Source of the DNA: Bacillus sp. ISL-45
Lineage (GTDB): Bacteria; Bacillota; Bacilli; Bacillales; Cytobacillaceae
Direction of reading: 5' to 3'
Assembly (NCBI RefSeq): GCF_018613195.1
Contig: NZ_JAGGQQ010000004.1
Location: forward strand, 149,375 to 213,374
DNA: 64,000 bases
The translations under genes and the position numbers were made by a program. The first letter of the stretch is position 1; every line of letters starts with the position of its first letter. The notes beneath the pieces are model-generated. The model was not told where the DNA came from. It worked only from the letters and a program-made list of their open reading frames with translations, and made no database searches. This document shows, piece after piece, positions 56,591-64,000 of this stretch.

Positions 56591-57148
56591 TTACACTTCC
56601 ATAATTTCTTTTTCTTTGTCTTTTGTAATCTGATCGATTTTTGCAATGTGTTCGTCTGTCAGCTTTTGAATATCGTCAGAATATCCACGAAGGTCATCCT
56701 CTGTGATTTCGCCGTTTTTCTCAAGCTTTTTCAGATCTTCATTTCCATCACGACGGATATTGCGGATAGCGATTTTCGCTTCTTCTGCTTCCTTTTTAAC
56801 TTGTTTTGCAAGTTCCTTGCGTCGTTCCTCAGTCAGTTGAGGAATCGCGATCCTGATGATTGATCCATCATTTGCAGGATTCAGGCCAAGATCAGACTTC
56901 AGGATTGCTTTTTCAATCTCACCAAGGATTGACTTATCATAAGGCTGGATGACCAAAAGACGAGCTTCCGGTACAGAAATGCCAGCAAGTTGATTGACTG
57001 GAGTTGGAGCCCCATAGTATTCCACCTGTACTCTGTCTAGAAGAGAGGCACTTGCTCTCCCTGCACGAATGCTGGCAAGTTCGCGAGAATAAGCTTGGAT
57101 CGCTTTAGACATTCTTTCTTTCAAATTGGCAATTGCTTGTTTTGGCAT
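56591..57148 (-). CDS. frr: Ribosome recycling factor
   Basis: 185 residues, the standard length. [20 protein letters not shown] and the P-E-A-R-L segment ([14 protein letters not shown]) identify the family, as does [20 protein letters not shown] in the long helical arm. With EF-G it splits the post-termination ribosome. The ATG overlaps the pyrH stop by one base (TAATG), a standard coupling in bacteria. A terminator follows. Confidence 0.98.
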   Translation of the reverse strand: MPKQAIANLKERMSKAIQAYSRELASIRAGRASASLLDRVQVEYYGAPTPVNQLAGISVPEARLLVIQPYDKSILGEIEKAILKSDLGLNPANDGSIIRIAIPQLTEERRKELAKQVKKEAEEAKIAIRNIRRDGNEDLKKLEKNGEITEDDLRGYSDDIQKLTDEHIAKIDQITKDKEKEIMEV

Positions 57149-57873
57149 TAGTTTTTCCCCCTCACGGTTGTTCCGATTGTTTCACCCATTACTGCTCGTT
57201 TAATATTACCTTTTTCCATAATAGAGAATACAATTAACGGGATATCATTGTCCATACACAAGGATGAAGCCGTTGAATCCATGACAGCAAGACCTTCCTT
57301 AAGCACATCCAGGTATGAGAGCTCTTCATACTTAGTAGCATTTTTGTCAATACGCGGATCAGCTGAGTACACGCCATCAACGTTATTCTTAGCCATAAGG
57401 ATTACATCTGCTTCGATCTCAGCAGCGCGCAATGCAGCTGTAGTATCCGTTGAGAAGTACGGATTTCCTGTTCCAGCTGCAAAAATGACCACGCGCTTTT
57501 TCTCCAGGTGCCTTATTGCCCTTCTTCTTATGTACGGCTCTGCTACCTGACGCATTTCAATGGAAGTTTGAACCCTTGTCTCTATTCCCGCTTGCTCCAG
57601 GCTGTCTTGCAATGACAGGGAATTCATGACGGTAGCGAGCATGCCCATATAGTCTGCCGTCGCTCTGTCCATGCCCATTTCTTCACCGATTTTGCCTCTC
57701 CAGATGTTTCCTCCGCCTACTACAACAGCGACCTCAACATCCAGTTCCGCAATCTCCTTCACCTGGTCTGCAACATTTTTAATTACCGACGGATTGATGC
57801 CGAATCCTTGTTCTCCGGCTAATGCTTCTCCACTTAACTTTAAAACAACTCTTTTGTATTTAGGGCTCGTCAT
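57148..57873 (-). CDS. pyrH: UMP kinase
   Basis: 241 residues of the amino acid kinase fold. [20 protein letters not shown] at the N-terminus, then [11 protein letters not shown] and [20 protein letters not shown] mark the bacterial UMP kinase family. It makes UDP from UMP with ATP and is usually a hexamer controlled by GTP and UTP. GGAGGTAC precedes the ATG. The gene follows tsf after a terminator, so it may have its own promoter in the 126-bp interval. Confidence 0.98.
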   Translation of the reverse strand: MTSPKYKRVVLKLSGEALAGEQGFGINPSVIKNVADQVKEIAELDVEVAVVVGGGNIWRGKIGEEMGMDRATADYMGMLATVMNSLSLQDSLEQAGIETRVQTSIEMRQVAEPYIRRRAIRHLEKKRVVIFAAGTGNPYFSTDTTAALRAAEIEADVILMAKNNVDGVYSADPRIDKNATKYEELSYLDVLKEGLAVMDSTASSLCMDNDIPLIVFSIMEKGNIKRAVMGETIGTTVRGKN

Positions 57874-57948
57874 AGGGTACCTCCATATGTAATTTCAGGC
57901 TTTCTGCAGCAAAGATGCTGACGAAAAAGCCTAATTAAAGCTATGTCC

Positions 57949-57977
57949 AAAAACAGGGAACACTGGAGTGTTCCCTG
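57949..57977 (-). terminator. tsf terminator
   Basis: CAGGGAACACT and AGTGTTCCCTG form a perfect 11-bp stem with a tight loop, followed by TTTTTGG on the minus strand. Confidence 0.93.
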
Positions 57978-57999
57978 CAATTACATAGGCTAGTAAAAA

Positions 58000-58884
58000 T
58001 TATTTCTTGTTTACTTGGTTCATTACTTCTTCAGCAAAGTTATCTTCACGCTTTTCGATTCCTTCGCCTACTTCATAACGAGTGAACTCACGAAGTGTTG
58101 CGCCTTTTGATTCAACAAACTGGCGTACTTTTTGGTCAGGATTCTTAACGAATGGCTGGTCAAGTACACAAACATCTTCGAAATATTTGCTCAGGCGGCC
58201 TTCAACCATTTTCGCAACGATATTCTCTGGCTTGCCTTCGTTAAGAGCTTGTTGTGTAAGGATTTGGCGCTCGTGTTCAACTTCTTCCTGGGAAACTTCA
58301 TCACGAGAAACATATTTAGGGTTCAATGCAGCGATGTGCATGGAAACATCTTTAGCAGCTGCTTCGTCTGTAGTTCCTTCAAGAACGGATAGTACGCCAA
58401 TGCGTCCGCCCATGTGAAGGTATGCACCGAATGCATCGTTATCAGTCTTAGTTTTCACTTCAAAGCGGCGAAGTGAAAGCTTCTCACCGATTTTAGCGAT
58501 TGCATTGTTGATGCGAGTTTCAACTGTATCGCCATTTTCCATAGTTTGAGCGTTAGCTTCTTCAGCAGAAGCAGGCTTGTTCTTAAGAAGGTGCTCAGCG
58601 ATTTCCTTAACTAGAACCTGGAAGCCTTCGTTCTTTGCTACGAAATCCGTTTCAGAGTTCACTTCAAGAATAACAGCTTCATTTCCTTCTGCAAGGATGT
58701 AAGTAGTACCTTCTGCAGCGATGCGGTCAGCTTTCTTGGCAGCTTTAGCAATACCTTTTTCACGAAGGAAATCGATCGCCTGGTCCATATCACCATTTGT
58801 TTCCTGAAGAGCTTTTTTGCAGTCCATCATACCTGCGCCAGTTTTTTCGCGCAATTCTTTAACCATTTGTGCAGTAATTGCCAT
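58000..58884 (-). CDS. tsf: Elongation factor Ts
   Basis: 294 residues. The UBA-like N-terminus ([20 protein letters not shown]) and the core signature [13 protein letters not shown] identify it, with a typical C-terminus [14 protein letters not shown]. It exchanges GDP for GTP on EF-Tu. AGGAGGAATTTCATT precedes the ATG. The hairpin after rpsB and a TATAGT hexamer upstream suggest it can be transcribed separately from rpsB. Confidence 0.98.
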   Translation of the reverse strand: MAITAQMVKELREKTGAGMMDCKKALQETNGDMDQAIDFLREKGIAKAAKKADRIAAEGTTYILAEGNEAVILEVNSETDFVAKNEGFQVLVKEIAEHLLKNKPASAEEANAQTMENGDTVETRINNAIAKIGEKLSLRRFEVKTKTDNDAFGAYLHMGGRIGVLSVLEGTTDEAAAKDVSMHIAALNPKYVSRDEVSQEEVEHERQILTQQALNEGKPENIVAKMVEGRLSKYFEDVCVLDQPFVKNPDQKVRQFVESKGATLREFTRYEVGEGIEKREDNFAEEVMNQVNKK

Positions 58885-58986
58885 AATGAAATTCCTCCTA
58901 AAATCTCGGTTATATGTAACTATACTTTATTTTAACTTGATTTCGCCAATATAAACCCCAATGGAAGTTATATGGAATATAAGTCT

Positions 58987-59025
58987 TAAAAAAAGGTGAT
59001 AAAGGGTGCTTCCCTATATCACCTT
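58987..59025 (-). terminator. rpsB terminator
   Basis: AAGGTGATATAGGGA and TCCC-TTTATCACCTT arms (with small mismatches), then a T-run of seven on the minus strand, just after the rpsB stop. Confidence 0.9.
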
Positions 59026-59033
59026 ATTTTAAA

Positions 59034-59783
<750 letters not shown>

Positions 59784-59858
59784 TCATCTTCAGCCAGGAA
59801 CTGCCGAAACAGCACCATCTGACCGAATCAATGAACGTGTGTATTAACACCATGAGAT

Positions 59859-59887
59859 AATATAGCATAAATAAAACGGACATTCAA
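59859..59887 (-). promoter_or_regulatory. Sigma-A promoter for rpsB
   Basis: Minus-strand TTGAAT (59882-59887), 17-bp spacer, TATATT (59859-59864). The -35 lies directly after the swrB stop, so the ribosomal gene starts its own transcription at the end of the flagellar operon. The leader to the rpsB ATG is about 108 bases and contains complementary segments (TCAG and CTGA; TGC and GCA) that could fold. Confidence 0.65.
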
Positions 59888-59888
59888 G

Positions 59889-60458
59889 TTATTCTTGCGT
59901 ATTTTGCCGAAATTTAAGCAAAAGTTCTATTTCGGTTTTCCCTTTATCCAAATCCCTGGCAATTTCCTCAATCGTCAATCCCTGTTTTTTCATGTTCACA
60001 ACCTGATCAACAAAGCTTAATTGTTTGGATTCACTATGATCTTCGGGAAATTCCATATAAATTTTATCATTTGAAACAGTTGGAACTGGTTCATGATTCT
60101 GCTGGTATGCCTTCCTGGCAGCATGGTAGGAAATTCCTTTGCCAAGACGCTGGTGCGTTTCCTTGCTTGCTTCATCAGCACCTGTATCCGGCTTTTCTTC
60201 TGTCGCTTCAATCGGGGCAGCCTTTTTACCGCCAGACTGCTTCTGAATGTTTGTTGCAGTCATCAATTCAAGAAATTTATCATTTTCTTCTTTCAATTCA
60301 AAAAGGTAAGCTGAAAACACCTCTTCAATCTCCTTGATGATTTTCCCCTGCTTTTTCTCTGCTTCTGCGAGCCGATTTTGCCGTAAATATAATAGGATGA
60401 TTGCGAAGATTGCTGCGCCGTTTAACATGAGGCTTAAGAGTAGTAGAAAAGTGGTCAT
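59889..60458 (-). CDS. swrB: Swarming motility protein SwrB
   Basis: 189 residues (B. subtilis SwrB is 167). One N-terminal membrane helix (about residues 3-24) is followed by a cytoplasmic coiled-coil-like region (LAEAEKKQGKIIKEIEEVF) and an acidic low-complexity stretch. The C-terminus contains GLTIEEIARDLDKGKTEIELLLKF, a helix-turn-helix-like segment (split GLTIEEIARDLDKG / KTEIELLLKF). In B. subtilis SwrB promotes flagellar type III export and so activates sigma-D genes. It is the last gene of the fla/che operon. AGAGGGATGTT precedes the ATG. Confidence 0.9.
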   Translation of the reverse strand: MTTFLLLLSLMLNGAAIFAIILLYLRQNRLAEAEKKQGKIIKEIEEVFSAYLFELKEENDKFLELMTATNIQKQSGGKKAAPIEATEEKPDTGADEASKETHQRLGKGISYHAARKAYQQNHEPVPTVSNDKIYMEFPEDHSESKQLSFVDQVVNMKKQGLTIEEIARDLDKGKTEIELLLKFRQNTQE

Positions 60459-60467
60459 AACATCCCT

Positions 60468-60779
60468 CTATCCGCTGTAATCAATCACCTTCCCTTTATA
60501 TGGGTGGTGTGGCTGTTCGGGTTGATCATTCTTGTTCTTTTGATCTCGCCGGCTATTATGCTGCTGCTTGCCTGATGGGCTGCCATCCTGATTCAGGCGG
60601 GCTTCTTGCTTTTGATTATTTTTAATTACGGTCTTACGCTTTAAGTCATCTTCCTTTGTCACACTTTGTGCCGCATGCTCCTGAAGATGCTGTCCTCGCT
60701 GCTGAAGTTGTTCCTGAATCTTGCCGGCATCATGTGTCCTAGGAAGTGCAATCTGCATTTCGATTGCTTTGAGGCTCAT
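60468..60779 (-). CDS. Small unknown protein between the FapA gene and swrB
   Basis: 103 residues from the second of two adjacent ATG codons (60779), seven bases after AGGAAG. The N-terminal third, MSLKAIEMQIALPRTHDAGK followed by IQEQLQQRGQHL, looks ordered and is the part I would expect to be conserved. The rest is very hydrophilic, rich in Gln, Asn, Lys and His, and probably disordered. It has no signal peptide, membrane helix or known motif. It sits 4 bp after the FapA gene and 9 bp before swrB, so it is co-expressed with motility genes. B. subtilis swrB follows sigD directly and lacks this gene. Confidence 0.8.
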   Translation of the reverse strand: MSLKAIEMQIALPRTHDAGKIQEQLQQRGQHLQEHAAQSVTKEDDLKRKTVIKNNQKQEARLNQDGSPSGKQQHNSRRDQKNKNDQPEQPHHPYKGKVIDYSG

Positions 60780-60783
60780 CATG

Positions 60784-62166
60784 TCACTTCCTGACTATTG
60801 GACTTTCTTTCTCTACTATCGGGTGAATCGAAATCTCGCTATTTTCCAGATGAAAGCTAACTTTCTTATAAAGCTGGTTTGTCAGGATCGCATACTTCCC
60901 GAAAAACACCTTCGTATTTGGGAATACTCTTTCTAATACAAACAAGGATGAGTACAATCTGTCCTGCTTTTCCATTTTTAGAAACTCAAGTTCAGCCACC
61001 AATTCCGCTAAACCAGTTTCAACATTCTGCCTGGTATTGCGCTGCTTCGAAATCATTTGCTGCTGTTCTGCTTTAAGACCACCTGCCCGGTTGCCAATTC
61101 CGGCCAGCTTCACTTCGATTTCTGTAAGTTTTCTAATATTTTCTTTTGCTGTTTCGATGAATTGAAGAGTTTCAATTTCCGCTTGCTCAAGCAATGGATC
61201 CCAGCCTACAGCTAACTCTGTTTTCGTAAAAAGCTCATTACCTAATTCCTTGACGAAAATATTCCGACCGGCAGAGATGGTTCCCCCAATGATTGTACCT
61301 GTACGGCAATCTACATTTCCTGACGCAGTCAGTTTACTGTGCAGTATGGATGACCTTACAATTATATCCTGTCCCGCTTTAACATTTGCCTGGTTGAGAT
61401 AACTCGCCAGTAGATTTCCTCCGGCTCTAACCTTCCCCTTCATCGCACCGGCCACGCCGCCTTTAATTATGATATTGCCTTCCGCTTGGAGATTGGCTGC
61501 TTCAACAAGACCTTCCACTACAATATCTCCGCCGGCTTTCAACTCATACCCGCTTGGCACATTCCCTCTAATGGTGATATTTCCGACAAAATCAATATTG
61601 CCTGTCCTTAAATCCAGATCACCCTTAACCTCGAATACTGGATTGACTGAGACTGCTTTATCAGTAATGCTGACTTGCCCATCGCAAACTGCAAAGAACT
61701 GCCCGGATTCAAACATAACATTATTTCCCGGCTTCACCCGGATGGGACGTCCTGGCTTTGCCGGAATCATCCTCCCCGTGACATCTGTCCCCTGGGTTCC
61801 ATTCATAGGCGGGACCACAGAAGCCAACAACTGACCTTTTCTCACTGAGGGAATAAGCATAACGGAACGAAAATTAAAAACTTTATGGTCAAGACGACTG
61901 TTATAATGGAGTTCGTTACGCAAATACGCATCTGCACCATCCACTTTTGGCTCTCCAGCAGCAATGGTGACTGGATAGTCAAAAGAATAAGGGTTCTCTG
62001 AGATTTGCGTTAACAGATCCTTTTTGACACCAAAAACGATCTTTTCAGCTTCTAAAATATCCAATAATTCCTCTACGGAAAAAGCCAATTCTTTATTTTC
62101 GGTATCCAGAATCAATTCAGCAGTAAGCCTGTCCTGGGATAACCTTACCTTATACTCAGTCGCCAA
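60784..62166 (-). CDS. FapA family (DUF342) protein in the sigD operon
   Basis: 460 residues with a TTG start at 62166, six bases after AGGAG. The N-terminal half has the DUF342 pattern (DAYLRNELHYNSRLDHKVFNF given in part as DAYLRNELHYN and PMNGTQGTDVTGRMIPAKPG). The middle is a right-handed beta-helix of short repeats (GDLDLRTGNIDFVGNITIRG, GYELKAGGDIVVEGLVEAAN). A C-terminal coiled coil of about 100 residues follows. The family is named after flagellar assembly protein A of Vibrio; its role in Bacilli is not established. B. subtilis has no such gene between sigD and swrB. Confidence 0.9.
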   Translation of the reverse strand: MATEYKVRLSQDRLTAELILDTENKELAFSVEELLDILEAEKIVFGVKKDLLTQISENPYSFDYPVTIAAGEPKVDGADAYLRNELHYNSRLDHKVFNFRSVMLIPSVRKGQLLASVVPPMNGTQGTDVTGRMIPAKPGRPIRVKPGNNVMFESGQFFAVCDGQVSITDKAVSVNPVFEVKGDLDLRTGNIDFVGNITIRGNVPSGYELKAGGDIVVEGLVEAANLQAEGNIIIKGGVAGAMKGKVRAGGNLLASYLNQANVKAGQDIIVRSSILHSKLTASGNVDCRTGTIIGGTISAGRNIFVKELGNELFTKTELAVGWDPLLEQAEIETLQFIETAKENIRKLTEIEVKLAGIGNRAGGLKAEQQQMISKQRNTRQNVETGLAELVAELEFLKMEKQDRLYSSLFVLERVFPNTKVFFGKYAILTNQLYKKVSFHLENSEISIHPIVEKESPIVRK

Positions 62167-62185
62167 GTTGATCTCCTGCCTTCTG

Positions 62186-62947
62186 TTAAGCTGTCTCTAG
62201 CCATTTTCTCAGTTTAAAGATCGCTTTTGAATGAATCTGCGAGATCCTTGAGGTTGAAAGATTCATGACTTGTCCAATCTCTGTCAGCGTTAATTCTTCT
62301 TTGTAAAACAAACTCAACACGAGTTGTTCTTTGTCATTTAATTTTGAGACTTTTTCAGCTATCTCTTCCAGCATTTCAGACTTTAAAAGTTTATCTTCAG
62401 GGATTTCAGCTTTTTCATCCTTGATTACGAATGATTGGTTGTCCCGTTCATCATTTTCAATTGGATGCTCATCTATCGATAGAACATTCGCAAAAAAATG
62501 TTCATTTATTGTGGTGTAAATCTCGGTCTCATCCATGTTCAGTTCACTGGCAATTTCTTCGATGGTCGCATTGCGCATATATCGCTGCTCCAGTCTCTCA
62601 ATGGCTGCATCAATCTTTTTTGCTTTTTCCCTGGTACTTCTCGGCAGCCAGTCTTCCTTTCTTAATCCATCCAATATTGCTCCGCGAATCCGGAAAGAAG
62701 AATATGTATCAAATTTCAAATCCCTGTTCGGATCGAATTTTTCCAGAGCATCATATAAACCAATCATGCCAAGGCTTTTTAAATCATCTCTAGACACACT
62801 TTTCGGAAGACTCACTGAGATTCTTTGCACATGGTAGGAAACAAGTGGCATATATTTTTTTATCAGTAAATTACCTGCATCCGGATCACGGAACTGTACC
62901 CATTTATCCCATGTTACCTGTTCTTCCGACGTGGATCCTCGTACCAT
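62186..62947 (-). CDS. sigD: RNA polymerase sigma-D (FliA family)
   Basis: 253 residues from the ATG at 62947, six bases after GAGGAGG (B. subtilis SigD 254). Region 2 contains GLYDALEKFDPNRDLKFDTY and FRIRGAILDGLRKEDWLPR. Region 4 contains KEELTLTEIGQVMNLSTSRI followed by SQIHSKAIFKLR. It directs late flagellar, chemotaxis and autolysin genes and is held by the anti-sigma factor FlgM until the hook is complete. It lies 65 bp after cheD and 19 bp before the FapA gene. Confidence 0.98.
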   Translation of the reverse strand: MVRGSTSEEQVTWDKWVQFRDPDAGNLLIKKYMPLVSYHVQRISVSLPKSVSRDDLKSLGMIGLYDALEKFDPNRDLKFDTYSSFRIRGAILDGLRKEDWLPRSTREKAKKIDAAIERLEQRYMRNATIEEIASELNMDETEIYTTINEHFFANVLSIDEHPIENDERDNQSFVIKDEKAEIPEDKLLKSEMLEEIAEKVSKLNDKEQLVLSLFYKEELTLTEIGQVMNLSTSRISQIHSKAIFKLRKWLETA

Positions 62948-63012
62948 TGTCATCCTCCTCACGCGCATCACGCATTATTCTTGGAAGCTGCTTATAATTC
63001 ATATTCAACGAA

Positions 63013-63510
63013 TTAAATCTCACTATTCCCTTTATTAACAGTCCTGATCTGCATCAAACCGGTTTTTGAATCAAACTCGATTGTCCTTCCGCTATTTCCG
63101 CCTACATCCTGGGCTATAACAGGAACCCTGAGCTCCTTCAATTCCTTTAAAACTGCTTCCACATTTCTTGGTCCAATTCTCATCATGTCACTGCTTCCAG
63201 AAAACTGGAACATTTGTGCCCCTCCAGCAATCTTGGCCTTTATTCCCGGAGGTCTGGCACCTGCTCTCATCAGGCCATCTAAAAGTTCCTTGATGGCAGT
63301 ATTAGCAAATTTTGCTTTATTCAGCGGCTCTGCCCGCGACAAAGCCGAATCTGGCAGCATGATATGCGCCATGCCCGCAACTTCTCTTGCCTGATCATAC
63401 AAAACCACGCCGACACAGGAGCCAAGGCCTGTGGTCCGTATTAAATCGGGAACTTTAACAATGTTCATATCAGCAATACCAACTTTGATGATTTCTGCTG
63501 TTTTATGCAT
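63013..63510 (-). CDS. cheD: Chemoreceptor glutamine deamidase CheD
   Basis: 165 residues from the ATG at 63510, eight bases after AGGAGT. The catalytic Cys32 lies in TTGLGSCVGVVLYD and His49 in MAHIMLPDS, as in Thermotoga CheD. AKIAGGAQMF and IGPRNVEAVLKEL are further family words. It deamidates glutamines on chemoreceptors and, with CheC, adjusts CheY-P levels in the Bacillus-type adaptation system. It overlaps the end of cheC by eight bases. Confidence 0.96.
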   Translation of the reverse strand: MHKTAEIIKVGIADMNIVKVPDLIRTTGLGSCVGVVLYDQAREVAGMAHIMLPDSALSRAEPLNKAKFANTAIKELLDGLMRAGARPPGIKAKIAGGAQMFQFSGSSDMMRIGPRNVEAVLKELKELRVPVIAQDVGGNSGRTIEFDSKTGLMQIRTVNKGNSEI

Positions 63511-64000
63511 CAAGCCTTACTCCTAGCGCAGAGAAGATGATATGGAATGAATCAGGGTCCGGGAGCAGGAAGAAATGTCCATTCACACTGTCAGGCATCT
63601 GCGCATCTTCTTCATCCAAAGCTGTATCGATCACGATCGCATAATCGCTCACCTGCGATAATTCCAATAGTCCGAAGCTGATGACTGCTCCTACCATATC
63701 TATGCTTAAAGCCGGAACTGATGGATACAGGCTCAGCTTGGTGAAATCTGATAGTGAGGAAAGATATGAACCTGATAAAATATTCCCTAGTTCCTGGAGA
63801 GCAGACAGTGCCAGCTCATTATCCTGTTCTTCTGTAAAAGAAAATGACTGTTTTTTTATTAGTTGGCCGATATACTTCTCTGCCTGTGGGAGCGGAAGGA
63901 TAAAAAACATGCTTCCCGGGGCATCGCCTTCTATTCGAAGAAATACGCTCGCTACGACATTGTCAGCACCACCGGCTAGTTCCATCACTTCATCAAAGGA
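63503..64000 (-). CDS. cheC: CheY-P phosphatase CheC (5' end outside the window)
   Basis: Partial: the frame is open to the right edge and begins SFDEVMELAGGADNVVAS inside the window, so about 40-50 N-terminal residues are missing (B. subtilis CheC is 209). Two CheC-type repeats are seen, each with an E-x3-N core: the first contributes the region before MELAGG, the second shows LALSALQELGNILSGSYLSS. CheC removes phosphate from CheY-P and binds CheD. It is part of the fla/che operon and overlaps cheD. Confidence 0.93.
   Translation of the reverse strand, partial: SFDEVMELAGGADNVVASVFLRIEGDAPGSMFFILPLPQAEKYIGQLIKKQSFSFTEEQDNELALSALQELGNILSGSYLSSLSDFTKLSLYPSVPALSIDMVGAVISFGLLELSQVSDYAIVIDTALDEEDAQMPDSVNGHFFLLPDPDSFHIIFSALGVRLDA

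Noticed and set aside
56404-56646. Minus-strand open frame of 80 codons after frr
   Set aside because: Overlaps the end of frr and the frr terminator; translation looks random.

Overview
The window is a stretch of a Bacillaceae chromosome, read in the opposite direction to its genes: every gene I can support lies on the minus strand. Gene order and proteins match the Bacillus subtilis 112-156 degree region (cheC-cheD-sigD-swrB ... rpsB-tsf-pyrH-frr-uppS-cdsA-dxr-rasP-proS-polC-rimP-nusA-infB-rbfA-truB-ribF-rpsO-pnp ... dpaAB-asd-dapG-dapA-rnjB-tepA ... spoIIIE ... ymfFHIJK-rodZ-pgsA-cinA-recA-rny-ymdB). The organism is therefore a motile, endospore-forming, low-to-moderate GC Firmicute. The differences from B. 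subtilis (a FapA-type gene in the sigD operon, a nucleoside-type ABC transporter and a GGDEF protein after spoIIIE, no pbpX beside recA, abundant intergenic repeats) suggest a Mesobacillus/Cytobacillus-like genus rather than B. subtilis itself; the genus is inference.

Layout in transcription order (right to left). 64000-59889: end of the flagellar/chemotaxis operon (cheC partial, cheD, sigD, a FapA-family gene, a small unknown gene, swrB). 59887-53105: translation, nucleotide and isoprenoid/lipid genes (rpsB, tsf, pyrH-frr, uppS-cdsA-dxr-rseP). 51756-45003: proS and polC. 44789-39404: the rimP-nusA-rnpM-rplGA-infB-ylxP-rbfA operon. 39088-34309: truB-ribF, rpsO and pnp. 33983-25935: ylxY, mlpA, ymxH, the dipicolinate synthase pair dpaAB behind a sigma-K-like promoter, then asd-dapG-dapA. 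25688-20020: rnjB, tepA-ylzJ, spoIIIE. 19711-14006: a GntR regulator with a perfect palindromic operator and a four-gene BMP-type nucleoside ABC transporter. 13784-4716: a membrane diguanylate cyclase, the M16 pair ymfF-ymfH, ymfI, ymfJ, ymfK, rodZ, pgsA, cinA. 4410-523: recA with a LexA box, rny, ymdB.

The genes are mostly core machinery, so the unusual material is between them. Two tandem arrays almost 50 kb apart (1-383 and 49561-49795) have the same 53-bp period and the same inverted arms, GTACCCTTA and CATAAGGGT, held exactly 18 bp apart, although the rest of the unit has diverged. A 51-bp two-copy unit with TGACAG/CTGTCA arms (31509-31595) follows the same plan. Two dispersed repeat families are also present: a GC-rich element of about 290 bp with fragments elsewhere (22424-22714, 34261-34295, 17603-17691) and a GGCTGTTTTCGTAAAG family (39247-39313, 56296-56387). 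I found no rRNA, tRNA, CRISPR array, prophage or insertion sequence, and no clearly novel multigene system. The repeat arrays are the best candidates for something undescribed.
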